This document shows positions 8,231 to 16,056 of a stretch of DNA of 64,000 nt, one piece after another. Every line of letters starts with the position of its first letter. Within the stretch, counting starts at the first letter, position 1. Location of the stretch: positions 124,001-188,000 of the forward strand of contig NZ_FOXL01000002.1 of NCBI RefSeq assembly GCF_900115705.1, given 5' to 3'. The position numbers and the translations under genes were made by a program. This DNA is from Frateuria terrea. Lineage in GTDB: Bacteria > Pseudomonadota > Gammaproteobacteria > Xanthomonadales > Rhodanobacteraceae. The notes under the pieces are model-generated. The model was not told the DNA's origin and did not search any database. It saw only the letters and a program-made list of their open reading frames with translations.

Positions 8231-8845
8231 ATGGACATGACCATCCAGCCCGCCATCGACTTCGCCAGCCCCATCCGCAACGCGCCGCTGCCCCCACGCA
8301 GCAACCAGCGGTTCGCCCGCACCGAACCGGCGCCGGCTGCCGCCGATCCCGTCACCACCCGCGACGGCCGCGTGCTGCACCTGCGCTCGATCGAACCAGG
8401 CGACGTCGCCGCACTGCGCCGCTGTTTCACGCGCCTGCCGGCCGAGGACATCCGCCGCCGCTTCATGCATACGCTGACCGAACTGCCCGAGCCGATGGCA
8501 CGACGCCTGTGCCACATCGACCCGTCCACCGAAGCGGCCTTCGTGCTGGTCGACGACAACGTGGCGCCTGCGGAACTGCGCGGGGTGGGCCGCATCTTCA
8601 TCGACGAGGCGACCGACAGCGCCGAGTTTTCGGTGCTGGTCGAGCGCGAGTGGACACGCCTGGGCCTGGGTGCGGAGCTGATGCGCCGCCTGGTCGCCAC
8701 CTACCGCGAGCGCGGCCTGGCCGAGCTGTGGGGCTACGTGCTGGTGGAAAACCGCCCGATGCTGGCCCTTTGCAGTGAGTTGGGCTTCAGCTCGCGCATG
8801 GTGCCGGACGAGCCGGGCGTGGCGCAGATTACGCTGCGGCTCTGA
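8231..8845 (+). CDS. GNAT family N-acetyltransferase
   Basis: A 204-residue protein with an unstructured N-terminal 40 residues and a GNAT domain (about 45-204). Recognisable parts are VLHLRSIEPGDVAALRRCF, the acetyl-CoA loop region RLGLGAELMRRLV and LVENRPMLALCSELGF. It resembles the C-terminal catalytic domain of Pat/YfiQ-type protein lysine acetyltransferases, but the large NDP-forming acyl-CoA-synthetase part is absent. The substrate is unknown. ATG at 8231 or 8237 could be used. Confidence 0.8.
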   Translation: MDMTIQPAIDFASPIRNAPLPPRSNQRFARTEPAPAAADPVTTRDGRVLHLRSIEPGDVAALRRCFTRLPAEDIRRRFMHTLTELPEPMARRLCHIDPSTEAAFVLVDDNVAPAELRGVGRIFIDEATDSAEFSVLVEREWTRLGLGAELMRRLVATYRERGLAELWGYVLVENRPMLALCSELGFSSRMVPDEPGVAQITLRL

Positions 8846-9069
8846 CGGCGTCATCCGGGCCTGACGCAGGGCCGATCCGCCTCCGCAATGTCTGCGTGCT
8901 GACTGCGAGCAGCCTGCTCGCGTAGCCATGGCCATGGGTGACAAAGCCGCCCGGTGAGCGATAACCCGGGATGACAGCAGGATGGCCTGCGTCCGGAGCG
9001 CGCACCTCTGCCGCGTTAAACTCCTGCGCTTTCCCCCGTCGCGGTTCCCCCGCGCGACAAGCGATCCCG

Positions 9070-12000
9070 ATGCCCCAGATTCCCCATCCGCCCCTGCCCA
9101 CCACGCCCAAGCAGCGCCGCTTCTGGACGCCACCCCACGGTTCGTCGCGTGCGCTGCTGATCGCCGAAGCCGCACGCGACCAGGCAGGCCTGCTGGTGGC
9201 CGTCACGCGCGACACGCAGCGAGCCTCGGCGCTCGAAGACGAGCTGCGCATTTTTGCCGGCGAGCTGCCGGTGCTGCATTTCCCGGACTGGGAAACGCTG
9301 CCCTACGACATCTTCAGCCCGCATCCGGAGATCGTCTCCCAGCGCATCGCCACGCTCTATCGCCTGCCAACGGTGCAACGCGGCGTGCTGGTGGTGCCGG
9401 TGGCCACGTTGATGCAGCGCATCGCCCCGCGCTCGCACGTCACCGGCTCGGGCCTGATGCTCGCCAGGGGCCAGAAGCTGGATCTGGCCGCCGAGCAGCG
9501 CCGGCTGGAAGCGGCCGGCTACCGCCACGTGCCGCAGGTGTCCGAGCCGGGCGACTACGCCGTGCGCGGCGCACTGATCGACATCTTCCCGATGGGCACC
9601 GCCGAGCCTTACCGCATCGAGCTGTTCGACGACGAGGTCGATTCGATCCGCAGCTTCGACCCGGAGACCCAGCGCTCGCAACAGCCGGTGGAAAAGGTCG
9701 AGCTGCTGCCGGCGCGTGAGTTTCCGCTGACCGAGGAGGCGGCGAAGGACTTCCGCGCCAACCTGCGCGAACGCTTCCCCATCGACATCCGCCGCTGCCC
9801 TCTGTACCAGGACATGAAGGAGGGCGTGACGCCCGGCGGCATCGAGTACTACCTGCCGCTGTTCTTCCAGCAGACCGCCACGCTGTTCGATTATCTGGGC
9901 GAAGGCGCGCTGTTCGTGCTGGGCGAAGGCGCCAGCGAAGCGGCCGAACAGTTCTGGAGCAACACGGCCGAACGCTACGACCAGCGCGCGCACGACGTCG
10001 AGCGCCCGGTATTGCCGCCGGCCGAGCTCTACCTCTCGCCCGAGCAACTGCGCGAGCAGCTGAACAGGCGGCTGCGCGTGGAAGTGGTGCCTTCCGGCCA
10101 TGAGCACGCCATCGATTCGGGCACCCTGCCCGCGCCCGAGGTACCGCTCAACCGCAAGGGCGAGGAACCCGGCACCTCCCTGCGCCATTTCCTGCAGAAC
10201 TATCCTGGGCGCGTACTCATCGCGGCGGACTCGGCGGGCCGGCGCGAGGCGCTCGCCGAAACGCTGGCCGGCGCCGGTCTGAGGCCCGATGCGGTGGATG
10301 GATGGCCCGGCTTCCTCGCGGCCGCGGCCACACGGCTGGCGATCAGCGTCGCCCCACTCGAACAGGGCTTTGCCCTCAAGCAGCCGGTGCTCACCGTCCT
10401 CACCGAACGCGAACTGTACGGCGAACGCGTGCGCAGCGACCGCAAGCGCCGCCGTGGCGCCGCGCGCGACCCGGACGCCATCATCCGCGACCTCACCGAA
10501 CTTTCGGTCGGCGCACCCATCGTGCACGTCGACCATGGCGTCGGCCGCTACCAGGGCCTGGTATCGATGGAACTGGGCGGCATGGAAGGCGAGTTCCTGG
10601 TGATCGAATACGCCAAGGGCGACAAGCTCTACGTGCCCGTGGCGCAGCTGGGCCTGGTCAGCCGCTACTCCGGCACCGCACCGGAACTGGCGCCGCTGCA
10701 CTCGCTCGGCGGCGACGCGTGGGAACGTGCGCGCAGGAAAGCCGCCGAGAAAGTCCGCGACGTGGCCGCCGAACTGCTGGCGATCTACGCCCAGCGCGAA
10801 GCGCGCGGCGGTGAGTCGATCCCCATCGACCGCGGCCTGGTCGAGGAATTCGGCGCCAGCTTCCCGTTCGAGGAAACGGCCGACCAGGAACAGGCCATCG
10901 ACGCCGTGCTCGCCGATCTTGCCGCGCCGCGCGCGATGGACCGGGTGATCTGCGGCGACGTCGGCTTCGGCAAGACCGAGGTGGCCCTGCGCGCTGCCTT
11001 CGCCGCGGCCACCGCCGGCAAGCAGGTCGCCGTGCTGGTGCCAACCACCCTGCTCGCCCAGCAGCACTACCGCAACTTCGCCGACCGCTTCGCCGACTGG
11101 CCGGTAAAAGTCGACGTGCTCTCGCGCTTCAAGTCGACCAAGGAAGTCAACGACGCGCTCAAGCGCCTGGCGGACGGCCAGGTCGACGTGATCGTCGGCA
11201 CCCACAAGCTGCTGCAGTCGGACATCAAGTTCAAGGACCTCGGCCTGGTCGTGGTCGACGAGGAACAGCGCTTCGGCGTGCGCCAGAAAGAGCAGCTCAA
11301 GAAGCTGCGCGCCGAAGTGGACCTGCTCACCATGACCGCCACGCCGATCCCGCGCACGCTCAACATGGCGATGGCCGGCCTGCGCGACCTTTCGCTCATC
11401 ACCACCCCACCGGCGCACCGCATGGCCGTGCGCACCTTCATCAGCGCGTGGGATCCGGCCACCATCCGCGAGGCCTTCCAGCGCGAGCTGTCGCGCGGCG
11501 GCCAGGTGTATTTCCTGCACAACGAGGTGCAGACGATCGAGCGCACCGCGCGCGAGCTGGAAGAACTGATTCCCGAAGCGCGCATCGGCGTCGCCCACGG
11601 CCAGATGCCCGAACGCGAACTCGAGCGCGTGATGGCCGACTTCCATCGCCAGCGCTTCAACGTGCTGGTGTGCACCACGATCATCGAGACCGGCATCGAC
11701 ATCCCGACCGCCAACACCATCATCATCGACCGCGCCGACCGCTTCGGCCTGGCCCAGCTGCACCAGCTGCGCGGCCGCGTCGGCCGCTCGCACCATCGCG
11801 CGTATGCCTACCTGATCGTGCCCGACCGCAAGGCGATGACGCCCGACGCCGAGAAGCGCCTGGAAGCGCTCGCCTCGCTGGAGGAGCTGGGCGCCGGCTT
11901 TACCCTGGCCACCCACGACCTCGAGATCCGCGGCGCCGGCGAGCTGCTGGGCGAGGAACAGTCCGGCCAGATCCAGGAAATCGGCTTCGGCCTGTACACC

Positions 12001-12519
12001 GAGCTGCTCGACCGCGCCGTGCGCGCGCTCAAGTCAGGCAAGGTGCCCGACTTCGATCTGTCCTCCGAGCACGAAACGGAAGTCGAGCTGCACCTGCCGG
12101 CACTGATCCCGGACGACTACCTGCCTGACGTGCACACGCGCCTGACCCTCTACAAGCGCATCGCCAGCGCCAGGAACGAAGACCAGCTGCGCGACCTGCA
12201 GGTGGAGATGATCGACCGCTTCGGCCTGTTGCCCGAGCCGGCCAAGACATTGTTTGCCCTGTCCGGACTCAAACTCATGGCGACGCCGCTGGGCATCCGC
12301 AAGCTGGACATGGGCGCCAGCAACGGCCGCATCACCTTCCGCGACAAGCCCGACATCGACCCGATGGCGATCATCCGCCTGATCCAGAGCCAGCCGCGCA
12401 TATACAAGCTCGACGGCCAGGATAAGCTCAGGATCACCCTCGACCTCCCCGGCGCCACCGAACGCATTCGCGCCGCGCAGGAAGTGCTGGTCCAGCTCGG
12501 CGCCCGCCGCCCCGCCTGA
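9070..12519 (+). CDS. mfd: Transcription-repair coupling factor
   Basis: Mfd removes stalled RNA polymerase from DNA lesions and recruits UvrA. Its 1149 residues are the expected length. Domains in order: UvrB-like module (about 15-330); RNA-polymerase interaction domain (about 475-560, with IVHVDHGVGRYQGL); SF2 translocase with Walker A GDVGFGKT near residue 630, DEEQ box near 730 and motif LTMTATPIPRTLNMA; the helicase C half (HGQMPERELE, VCTTIIETGIDIP, QLRGRVGRS); and the C-terminal TRCF domain. The ATG at 9070 was preferred over an upstream in-frame start with no family similarity. Confidence 0.97.
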   Translation: MPQIPHPPLPTTPKQRRFWTPPHGSSRALLIAEAARDQAGLLVAVTRDTQRASALEDELRIFAGELPVLHFPDWETLPYDIFSPHPEIVSQRIATLYRLPTVQRGVLVVPVATLMQRIAPRSHVTGSGLMLARGQKLDLAAEQRRLEAAGYRHVPQVSEPGDYAVRGALIDIFPMGTAEPYRIELFDDEVDSIRSFDPETQRSQQPVEKVELLPAREFPLTEEAAKDFRANLRERFPIDIRRCPLYQDMKEGVTPGGIEYYLPLFFQQTATLFDYLGEGALFVLGEGASEAAEQFWSNTAERYDQRAHDVERPVLPPAELYLSPEQLREQLNRRLRVEVVPSGHEHAIDSGTLPAPEVPLNRKGEEPGTSLRHFLQNYPGRVLIAADSAGRREALAETLAGAGLRPDAVDGWPGFLAAAATRLAISVAPLEQGFALKQPVLTVLTERELYGERVRSDRKRRRGAARDPDAIIRDLTELSVGAPIVHVDHGVGRYQGLVSMELGGMEGEFLVIEYAKGDKLYVPVAQLGLVSRYSGTAPELAPLHSLGGDAWERARRKAAEKVRDVAAELLAIYAQREARGGESIPIDRGLVEEFGASFPFEETADQEQAIDAVLADLAAPRAMDRVICGDVGFGKTEVALRAAFAAATAGKQVAVLVPTTLLAQQHYRNFADRFADWPVKVDVLSRFKSTKEVNDALKRLADGQVDVIVGTHKLLQSDIKFKDLGLVVVDEEQRFGVRQKEQLKKLRAEVDLLTMTATPIPRTLNMAMAGLRDLSLITTPPAHRMAVRTFISAWDPATIREAFQRELSRGGQVYFLHNEVQTIERTARELEELIPEARIGVAHGQMPERELERVMADFHRQRFNVLVCTTIIETGIDIPTANTIIIDRADRFGLAQLHQLRGRVGRSHHRAYAYLIVPDRKAMTPDAEKRLEALASLEELGAGFTLATHDLEIRGAGELLGEEQSGQIQEIGFGLYTELLDRAVRALKSGKVPDFDLSSEHETEVELHLPALIPDDYLPDVHTRLTLYKRIASARNEDQLRDLQVEMIDRFGLLPEPAKTLFALSGLKLMATPLGIRKLDMGASNGRITFRDKPDIDPMAIIRLIQSQPRIYKLDGQDKLRITLDLPGATERIRAAQEVLVQLGARRPA

Positions 12520-12544
12520 TCCGCGCCCAGACGAGGCCGAGCTA

Positions 12545-12579
12545 CCTCTCCCTCCGGGGAGAGGGCCGGGGTGAGGGGT
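12545..12579. repeat. Dispersed palindrome CCTCTCCC..GGGGAGAGG
   Basis: A short inverted repeat (CCTCTCCCTCCGGGGAGAGG plus a GGGGTGAGGGG tail) lies between the convergent mfd and integrase genes. Related copies are at 21484, 56475, 60168 and 60267. They are always intergenic and could act as terminators or transcript-end structures. Confidence 0.65.
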
Positions 12580-12599
12580 CGGGGCTCCGGAAGACCTCC

Positions 12600-13607
12600 C
12601 TACCTCCGGTCCAACGGACTCATGACTCCCCGTCCGCCCCGATTGAGCACATGCGTGTAGATCTGCGTGGTCGACACGTCGGCATGGCCCAGCAGCTCCT
12701 GGATCGTACGCAGGTCATACCCGTCTTCGAGCAAGTGCGTGGCAAACGAGTGCCGCAACGTGTGGCAGGTAGCCGGCTTTGCCAGCCCTGCCCGCACGCG
12801 CGCCTGCTTGACCGCCCGCTGCAGCCGCGACTCGTCCAGGTGGTGGCGCCGTTCCTGCCCTTCGCGCGGATCGCAACTGCGCGCCGATGCCGGGAACACG
12901 TATTGCCATCCCCATTCGGCATCGGCGTGCGGAAACTTGCGCGCCAGCGCATCCGGCAGCCACACCCGCCCGAACCCCGCGTCCAGGTCGCGCCGATGAA
13001 TCCGCCGGGCCTCCTCCACCTGCGCCTGCAACGGCGCCGCCAGCGCGCCCGGCAGCATCGTGCGGCGATCCTTGCCGCCCTTGCCCTGCCTCACAACCAA
13101 CTCGCCCTTGCCGAAGTCGACGTCCTTCACGCGCAGGCGCACGCACTCCATCAGCCGCAGACCCGCGCCATAGAGCAGGCTCGCCATCAGCCATGGCGTT
13201 CCCGTCAGCTCACCCAGCAGCGCGGCGACTTCCGGCCGGGTCAGCACCACCGGCAACCGTTGCGGCTTCTTCGCCCGCTCGATCCCATCCAGCCAGGGCA
13301 ACTCGATCCCGAGCACCTGCTTGTAGAGAAACAGCAAAGCCGACAAAGCCTGGTTCTGTGTGGACGCCGACACGCTGCCATCTACCGCCAAGCCCGTAAG
13401 AAACCGCTCGATTTCCGGCGCCCCCATTTCCGTCGGATGCCGTTTGTCGTTGGCCAGAATGAACCGCCGGACCCAACCGACATACGCCTCTTCCGTCCTG
13501 CGAGCCAAGCCCAGCCGCCGGACCCGCTGCCGAACCTGGTCCAGCAAACGTGGAGGCTGTACGGGCACCAAGCTTGCAGCGCCATCTACCCCGTGAAAGG
13601 ATGCCAA
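12600..13607 (-). CDS. intI: Integron integrase (IntI-type tyrosine recombinase)
   Basis: IntI captures and excises gene cassettes by recombining attI with folded single-stranded attC. The catalytic set is complete: Arg151 ([10 protein letters not shown]), Lys176/Lys179 (GKGGKDR), His282 and Arg285 ([13 protein letters not shown]), His308 (LLGHADV) and Tyr317 (IYTHV). The diagnostic IntI-only insertion is present at about 214-245 ([20 protein letters not shown]), which separates it from XerC/D. It faces away from attI and the cassettes, the classic integron layout. The 5' end lacks an ATG: TTG at 13607 or GTG/TTG near codon 13 are candidates. I saw no obvious LexA box upstream. It looks functional. 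Confidence 0.95.
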   Translation of the reverse strand: MASFHGVDGAASLVPVQPPRLLDQVRQRVRRLGLARRTEEAYVGWVRRFILANDKRHPTEMGAPEIERFLTGLAVDGSVSASTQNQALSALLFLYKQVLGIELPWLDGIERAKKPQRLPVVLTRPEVAALLGELTGTPWLMASLLYGAGLRLMECVRLRVKDVDFGKGELVVRQGKGGKDRRTMLPGALAAPLQAQVEEARRIHRRDLDAGFGRVWLPDALARKFPHADAEWGWQYVFPASARSCDPREGQERRHHLDESRLQRAVKQARVRAGLAKPATCHTLRHSFATHLLEDGYDLRTIQELLGHADVSTTQIYTHVLNRGGRGVMSPLDRR

Positions 13608-13726
13608 GCATGCACTCCCGCCAAATCCAAGCTGGTGAGATTAGTCCGCCGGATTAGGCTGCAAACAGCCGCGGAAGTCGTTGATTGTTGTAGGCTCGGG
13701 CAGAATCTGGATGTAGGTCACCAGCC

Positions 13727-13733
13727 GTTAGGC
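13727..13733 (+). other. attI core site (GTTAGGC) of the integron
   Basis: GTTAGGC fits the GTTRRRY crossover consensus and lies 120 nt from the intI 5' end, where attI belongs. Recombination between G and TT would set the start of the first cassette at 13728. Together with the attC1 core at 14245 this defines a 518-bp first cassette. The flanking 13608-13797 region should hold integrase-binding sites and promoters; I could not assign these securely. Confidence 0.75.
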
Positions 13734-13797
13734 TGCGCGATTACATCCCAATTTGAAACCTACTTTAAGTTATACCGCGCAAGCACAGGGAAGAATC

Positions 13798-14184
13798 ATG
13801 CAAAAGCTAGCCTATTCACTGCTATCCCTGTTTGCCGTAGTTGCGGCTGCACAGAGCTCTCCGGCGGGCGCCAAGGAGATGAGAGCCGGCGATCTTCAAC
13901 AGATCTGTAGCAGTTCAAACCGGGACGTCGATGCGCCATGTAGGTACTACATCATGGGCATTGTTCAGGGCATCAATATCGGGCTGAGCATGGCCGACGG
14001 CAAAGTCGCATCGGGGAGGCCGTGCATTCCCGACGATGTGCAAGATTCAAAGTTTGAAATGCTCGTAAAGGCAAAGCTGGGCGCAGACTTAATGGTCAAT
14101 CCCGGAGATAAAGAGCTGCCTGCCTCTAGTCTCGTAGGCGCCGTCATTGCCACGACTTTCCCGTGCAACAAAGCTCGGCAATAG
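13798..14184 (+). CDS. Cassette 1: secreted Rap1a/Tai-like immunity protein candidate
   Basis: A 128-residue protein with a clear Sec signal peptide (MQKLAYSLLSLFAVVAAAQSSPAGA). The mature domain has four spaced cysteines (QQICSS, DAPCRYYI, GRPCIP, FPCNK) and the pattern C..YIMG.VQG, which resembles the Rap1a/Tai family of type VI secretion immunity proteins (established family trait; the match here is by eye). It is the first cassette of the integron. Base composition is visibly more AT-rich than the neighbouring core genes. A good Shine-Dalgarno (AGGGAAG) precedes the ATG. No T6SS effector is seen nearby, so its role is open. Confidence 0.75.
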   Translation: MQKLAYSLLSLFAVVAAAQSSPAGAKEMRAGDLQQICSSSNRDVDAPCRYYIMGIVQGINIGLSMADGKVASGRPCIPDDVQDSKFEMLVKAKLGADLMVNPGDKELPASSLVGAVIATTFPCNKARQ

Positions 14185-14194
14185 GGTGGGCGCG

Positions 14195-14251
14195 GTATAA
14201 CATTTCGTTCAAGGCGGACGGCTTCGCCGCCGCTTAACTCCAGCGTTAGAT
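14195..14251 (+). other. attC site 1 (complete)
   Basis: A 57-bp cassette recombination site. The left core GTATAAC (14195-14201) deviates at one base from RYYYAAC. The right core GTTAGAT (14245-14251) fits GTTRRRY. Between them, GTTCAAGGCGG and CCGCCGCTTAAC form the imperfect hairpin arms with a central TTCG. It lies 11 nt after the cassette 1 stop codon. Confidence 0.9.
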
Positions 14252-14261
14252 CGCACCAAAC

Positions 14262-14471
14262 ATGACTGAGAAATTGTTTGAGGACTACGGCATTACTCTG
14301 TTCAGGCGGAGCGACAAGTTCTTTGTCCGTTACGATGCCGGGCATCTCGTCGTGCAAATGCGCGAAGATGAGGTCACGGAAGAACAGGCGGTGCAGCTAC
14401 AGCAAGACGAGCAGTCGGCCTATCACGTTCTTTTGGAAGTCGAGCGCTCACGTGGCAGCCATGCGACCTAA
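14262..14471 (+). CDS. Cassette 2: 69-residue protein of unknown function
   Basis: This small acidic soluble protein begins 11 nt after the attC1 core. It has no signal peptide, membrane segment or cysteine. A central acidic helix (REDEVTEEQAVQLQQDEQSAYHVLLEVE) suggests an alpha-helical domain. No Shine-Dalgarno is visible, as is common for cassette genes. The TAA stop lies inside the left core (ACCTAAC) of the second attC. I do not recognise the family. Confidence 0.7.
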   Translation: MTEKLFEDYGITLFRRSDKFFVRYDAGHLVVQMREDEVTEEQAVQLQQDEQSAYHVLLEVERSRGSHAT

Positions 14472-14477
14472 CCATTC
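14466..14477 (+). other. Left fragment of attC site 2, interrupted by an IS
   Basis: ACCTAAC (14466-14472) fits the RYYYAAC consensus exactly and is followed by CATTC, after which the insertion element begins. The other half of the site is at 15986-16034. Confidence 0.85.
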
Positions 14478-14594
14478 CGTAAGAGACTTCCGATCAACCC
14501 CGGGCGCATGACGCTTTTGCCCCAGGCATTCGAGCCACTGCCCATCATCGTGTTGTCCTCCGGTGATACGTGTTGCAAGTCGATGCTGCGCGGT

Positions 14595-14770
14595 TGCAAC
14601 GGATGCCAGACTGCATTTCCGTAAACGGTCTTGTGGAGTCGATGCCGCCGACTCGGACCAGGGTATAAACCGCACCCGGCGACCTCATTCATTCATCGGA
14701 CTGACCGGCGTGCGGGGATCGGCCGCAGCGCGGAATGGACGTCCAAATGGTTAGTCAGGCTCTCGCCGGG
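14595..14770 (-). ncRNA. Predicted guide RNA (bridge RNA/seekRNA) of the IS1111-type element
   Basis: This lies in the non-coding end downstream of the transposase, where IS1111-type elements encode their guide RNA (family knowledge). On the RNA strand the segment from 14754 to 14740 reads CUAACCAU then UUGGACG. The first 8 nt can pair with the bottom strand of the left attC flank, and the next 7 nt with the top strand of the right flank. This segment lies in a hairpin closed by CTGAC/GTCAG (14701-14706 with 14754-14759). A second small hairpin at 14608-14631 contains UUUACGGA, resembling the element's own ends (donor guide). Exact RNA ends are unknown. Confidence 0.75.
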
Positions 14771-14821
14771 GTGGTCTGACCCGTTGTCTACCGCATCGCA
14801 CTGACGCGAATCGAATCCTTC

Positions 14822-15901
14822 TCAAGCGGCTTGCACCGTGTTCGTCTGGTGATGCCTCGGGTGCTGCAGGCACGCGTGCGGGTCGTAGTCGACGTCGCGC
14901 GCCAGCATCGCCCACGCCTGCCGCGCATGCTTGTTGGCGATCGCCACCAGCACCTTGCCGAACGGCATCCGCCGATCCAGCATGCGTATCCACAACTGCT
15001 CCGGTGTGGCCTGCTCGGTTGCTGCCGCCTTGGCCCGCTGCAGGCTGCTGCGCGCGCCCTGGATCAGCAGCGTGCGCAGGTAGGCGTCGCCACGGCAGCT
15101 GATCGTGCCCAGGCGTGCTCGCCCACCCGTGGAGTGCTGCATCGGCACCAGACCGAGCCAGGCGGCCCAGCTGCCGGCCATTGCAAAGTCGGTTGCGGAG
15201 CCCAGCGTCGCCACCACCGCGTCGGCGGCGATTGGCCCGATACCCACCATCGAGCGCAGCCGGATGCAGCGCGCATCCTGTCGCGCGTGGGCGTCGATGT
15301 GGGCATCGCACGCGTCGAGGCGCGCGCGCACTTGCGCCCAGTGGGCGGCCAGGTCGCGCAGCAGCTCGCGCAACTCGCCGGGCAAGCCAGCCTGCGCCTC
15401 CAGGTCGGCCAGCACCCGGCGCAGTGCCACGTCACTGTTGGCCACCACGAGGCCGAACTCGGCCAGCAGGCCACGCAGCCGGTTGCCGATGGCCAGGCTC
15501 TCGGCCTTGTAGCCCTCGCGCACCCGGTGCCAGGCCAGCCGCGCCTGCTGCTCCACCGACTTCACCGGCACGAAGCGCATGTTGCCCTGCCGGGTGGCGG
15601 TGGCGATCGCCTCGGCGTCGTTGCGGTCGTTCTTGGTCGTGCGGCTCTTGCGGAACGGGCCGACGAACTGCGCGGCGATCAACCTCGGCTGCAGCCCGAG
15701 TGCAACACAGCGACGCGCCCAGTGGTGCGCTCCGCTGCACGCCTCCATCGCCACCACGGTGCCGGCCGGCTGCTGGCCAAGCCACGCGGCAAAGGCTTCG
15801 CGCTTCAACTCCTGCCGCCGCAGCACGTGTCCGGCGGCATCCATCTCGCACACCGAAAACACGCGCTTCGCCAGGTCCATACCCAGGGTTATAGTGCTCA
15901 C
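14822..15901 (-). CDS. IS110-family transposase/recombinase (IS1111 subgroup)
   Basis: A 359-residue RNA-guided recombinase. The N-terminal RuvC-like DEDD domain has Asp9 (GMDLAK), Glu53 (AMEACSG), Asp92 and Asp95 (NDRNDAEAIA). The C-terminal Transposase_20 domain has VGIGPIAADAVVATLG and HSTGGRARLGTISCRGD, which includes the conserved serine region. The start is a GTG at 15901. No frameshift or stop is present, so it looks active. GGAGACTTCC, a third copy of the terminal repeat motif, lies immediately upstream (15902-15911) in inverted orientation to 15968-15977. Confidence 0.95.
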   Translation of the reverse strand: MSTITLGMDLAKRVFSVCEMDAAGHVLRRQELKREAFAAWLGQQPAGTVVAMEACSGAHHWARRCVALGLQPRLIAAQFVGPFRKSRTTKNDRNDAEAIATATRQGNMRFVPVKSVEQQARLAWHRVREGYKAESLAIGNRLRGLLAEFGLVVANSDVALRRVLADLEAQAGLPGELRELLRDLAAHWAQVRARLDACDAHIDAHARQDARCIRLRSMVGIGPIAADAVVATLGSATDFAMAGSWAAWLGLVPMQHSTGGRARLGTISCRGDAYLRTLLIQGARSSLQRAKAAATEQATPEQLWIRMLDRRMPFGKVLVAIANKHARQAWAMLARDVDYDPHACLQHPRHHQTNTVQAA

Positions 15902-15985
15902 GGAGACTTCCTCCTTTGCTGACGGTTGTGTCGAAACACCATCATGGCCCTCGAGGCCGAAAGGGGTGGAAGTCTCCTTTTTACT

Positions 15986-16034
15986 CGTCCAAGCCGACGC
16001 CGCTCCGCGGCGCGACTCAACTCAGGTGTTGAGC
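15986..16034 (+). other. Right fragment of attC site 2
   Basis: The sequence resumes after the IS with CGTCCAAGCCGACGCCG, a central hairpin (GCCGCTCCGCGGC), the matching arm and the right core GTTGAGC (16028-16034), a perfect GTTRRRY. Joined to 14466-14477 it forms an attC of about 60 bp similar in size and layout to attC1. Confidence 0.85.
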
Positions 16035-16056
16035 GGAATCGTGGCGAACAGACACA

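Larger units (their letters stand above)
14478..15984 (-). mobile_element. IS110-family element (IS1111 subgroup) inserted in attC
   Basis: About 1507 bp flanked on both sides by the dinucleotide TC (14476-14477 and 15985-15986), as expected for IS110-type insertion at a 2-bp core without a longer target duplication. Subterminal 9-bp inverted repeats GAGACTTCC (14483-14491) and GGAAGTCTC (15968-15976) lie 5 and 8 nt inside the ends; subterminal IRs mark the IS1111 subgroup. A single transposase gene (minus strand) is followed by a long non-coding end (14478-14821). Removing the element rejoins a full attC, so the boundaries are well supported. Confidence 0.9.

Noticed and set aside
9016-11916. 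966-codon open frame on the minus strand opposite mfd
   Set aside because: It is antisense to a clear Mfd protein, is His/Arg/Gly-rich without domains, and reflects high GC3 in the sense frame.
12600-13607. XerC/XerD or phage integrase
   Set aside because: The insertion around [11 protein letters not shown] is specific to integron integrases and the neighbouring attC sites agree.
13608-13797. LexA/SOS box controlling intI
   Set aside because: No CTGT-N8-ACAG match was found; GGCTGCAAACAGCC is only a short hairpin.
14448-14754. Short ORFs on both strands (60-77 codons) as further integron cassette genes
   Set aside because: They lie inside the IS boundaries in its non-coding end and have no attC of their own; the guide-RNA explanation fits better.
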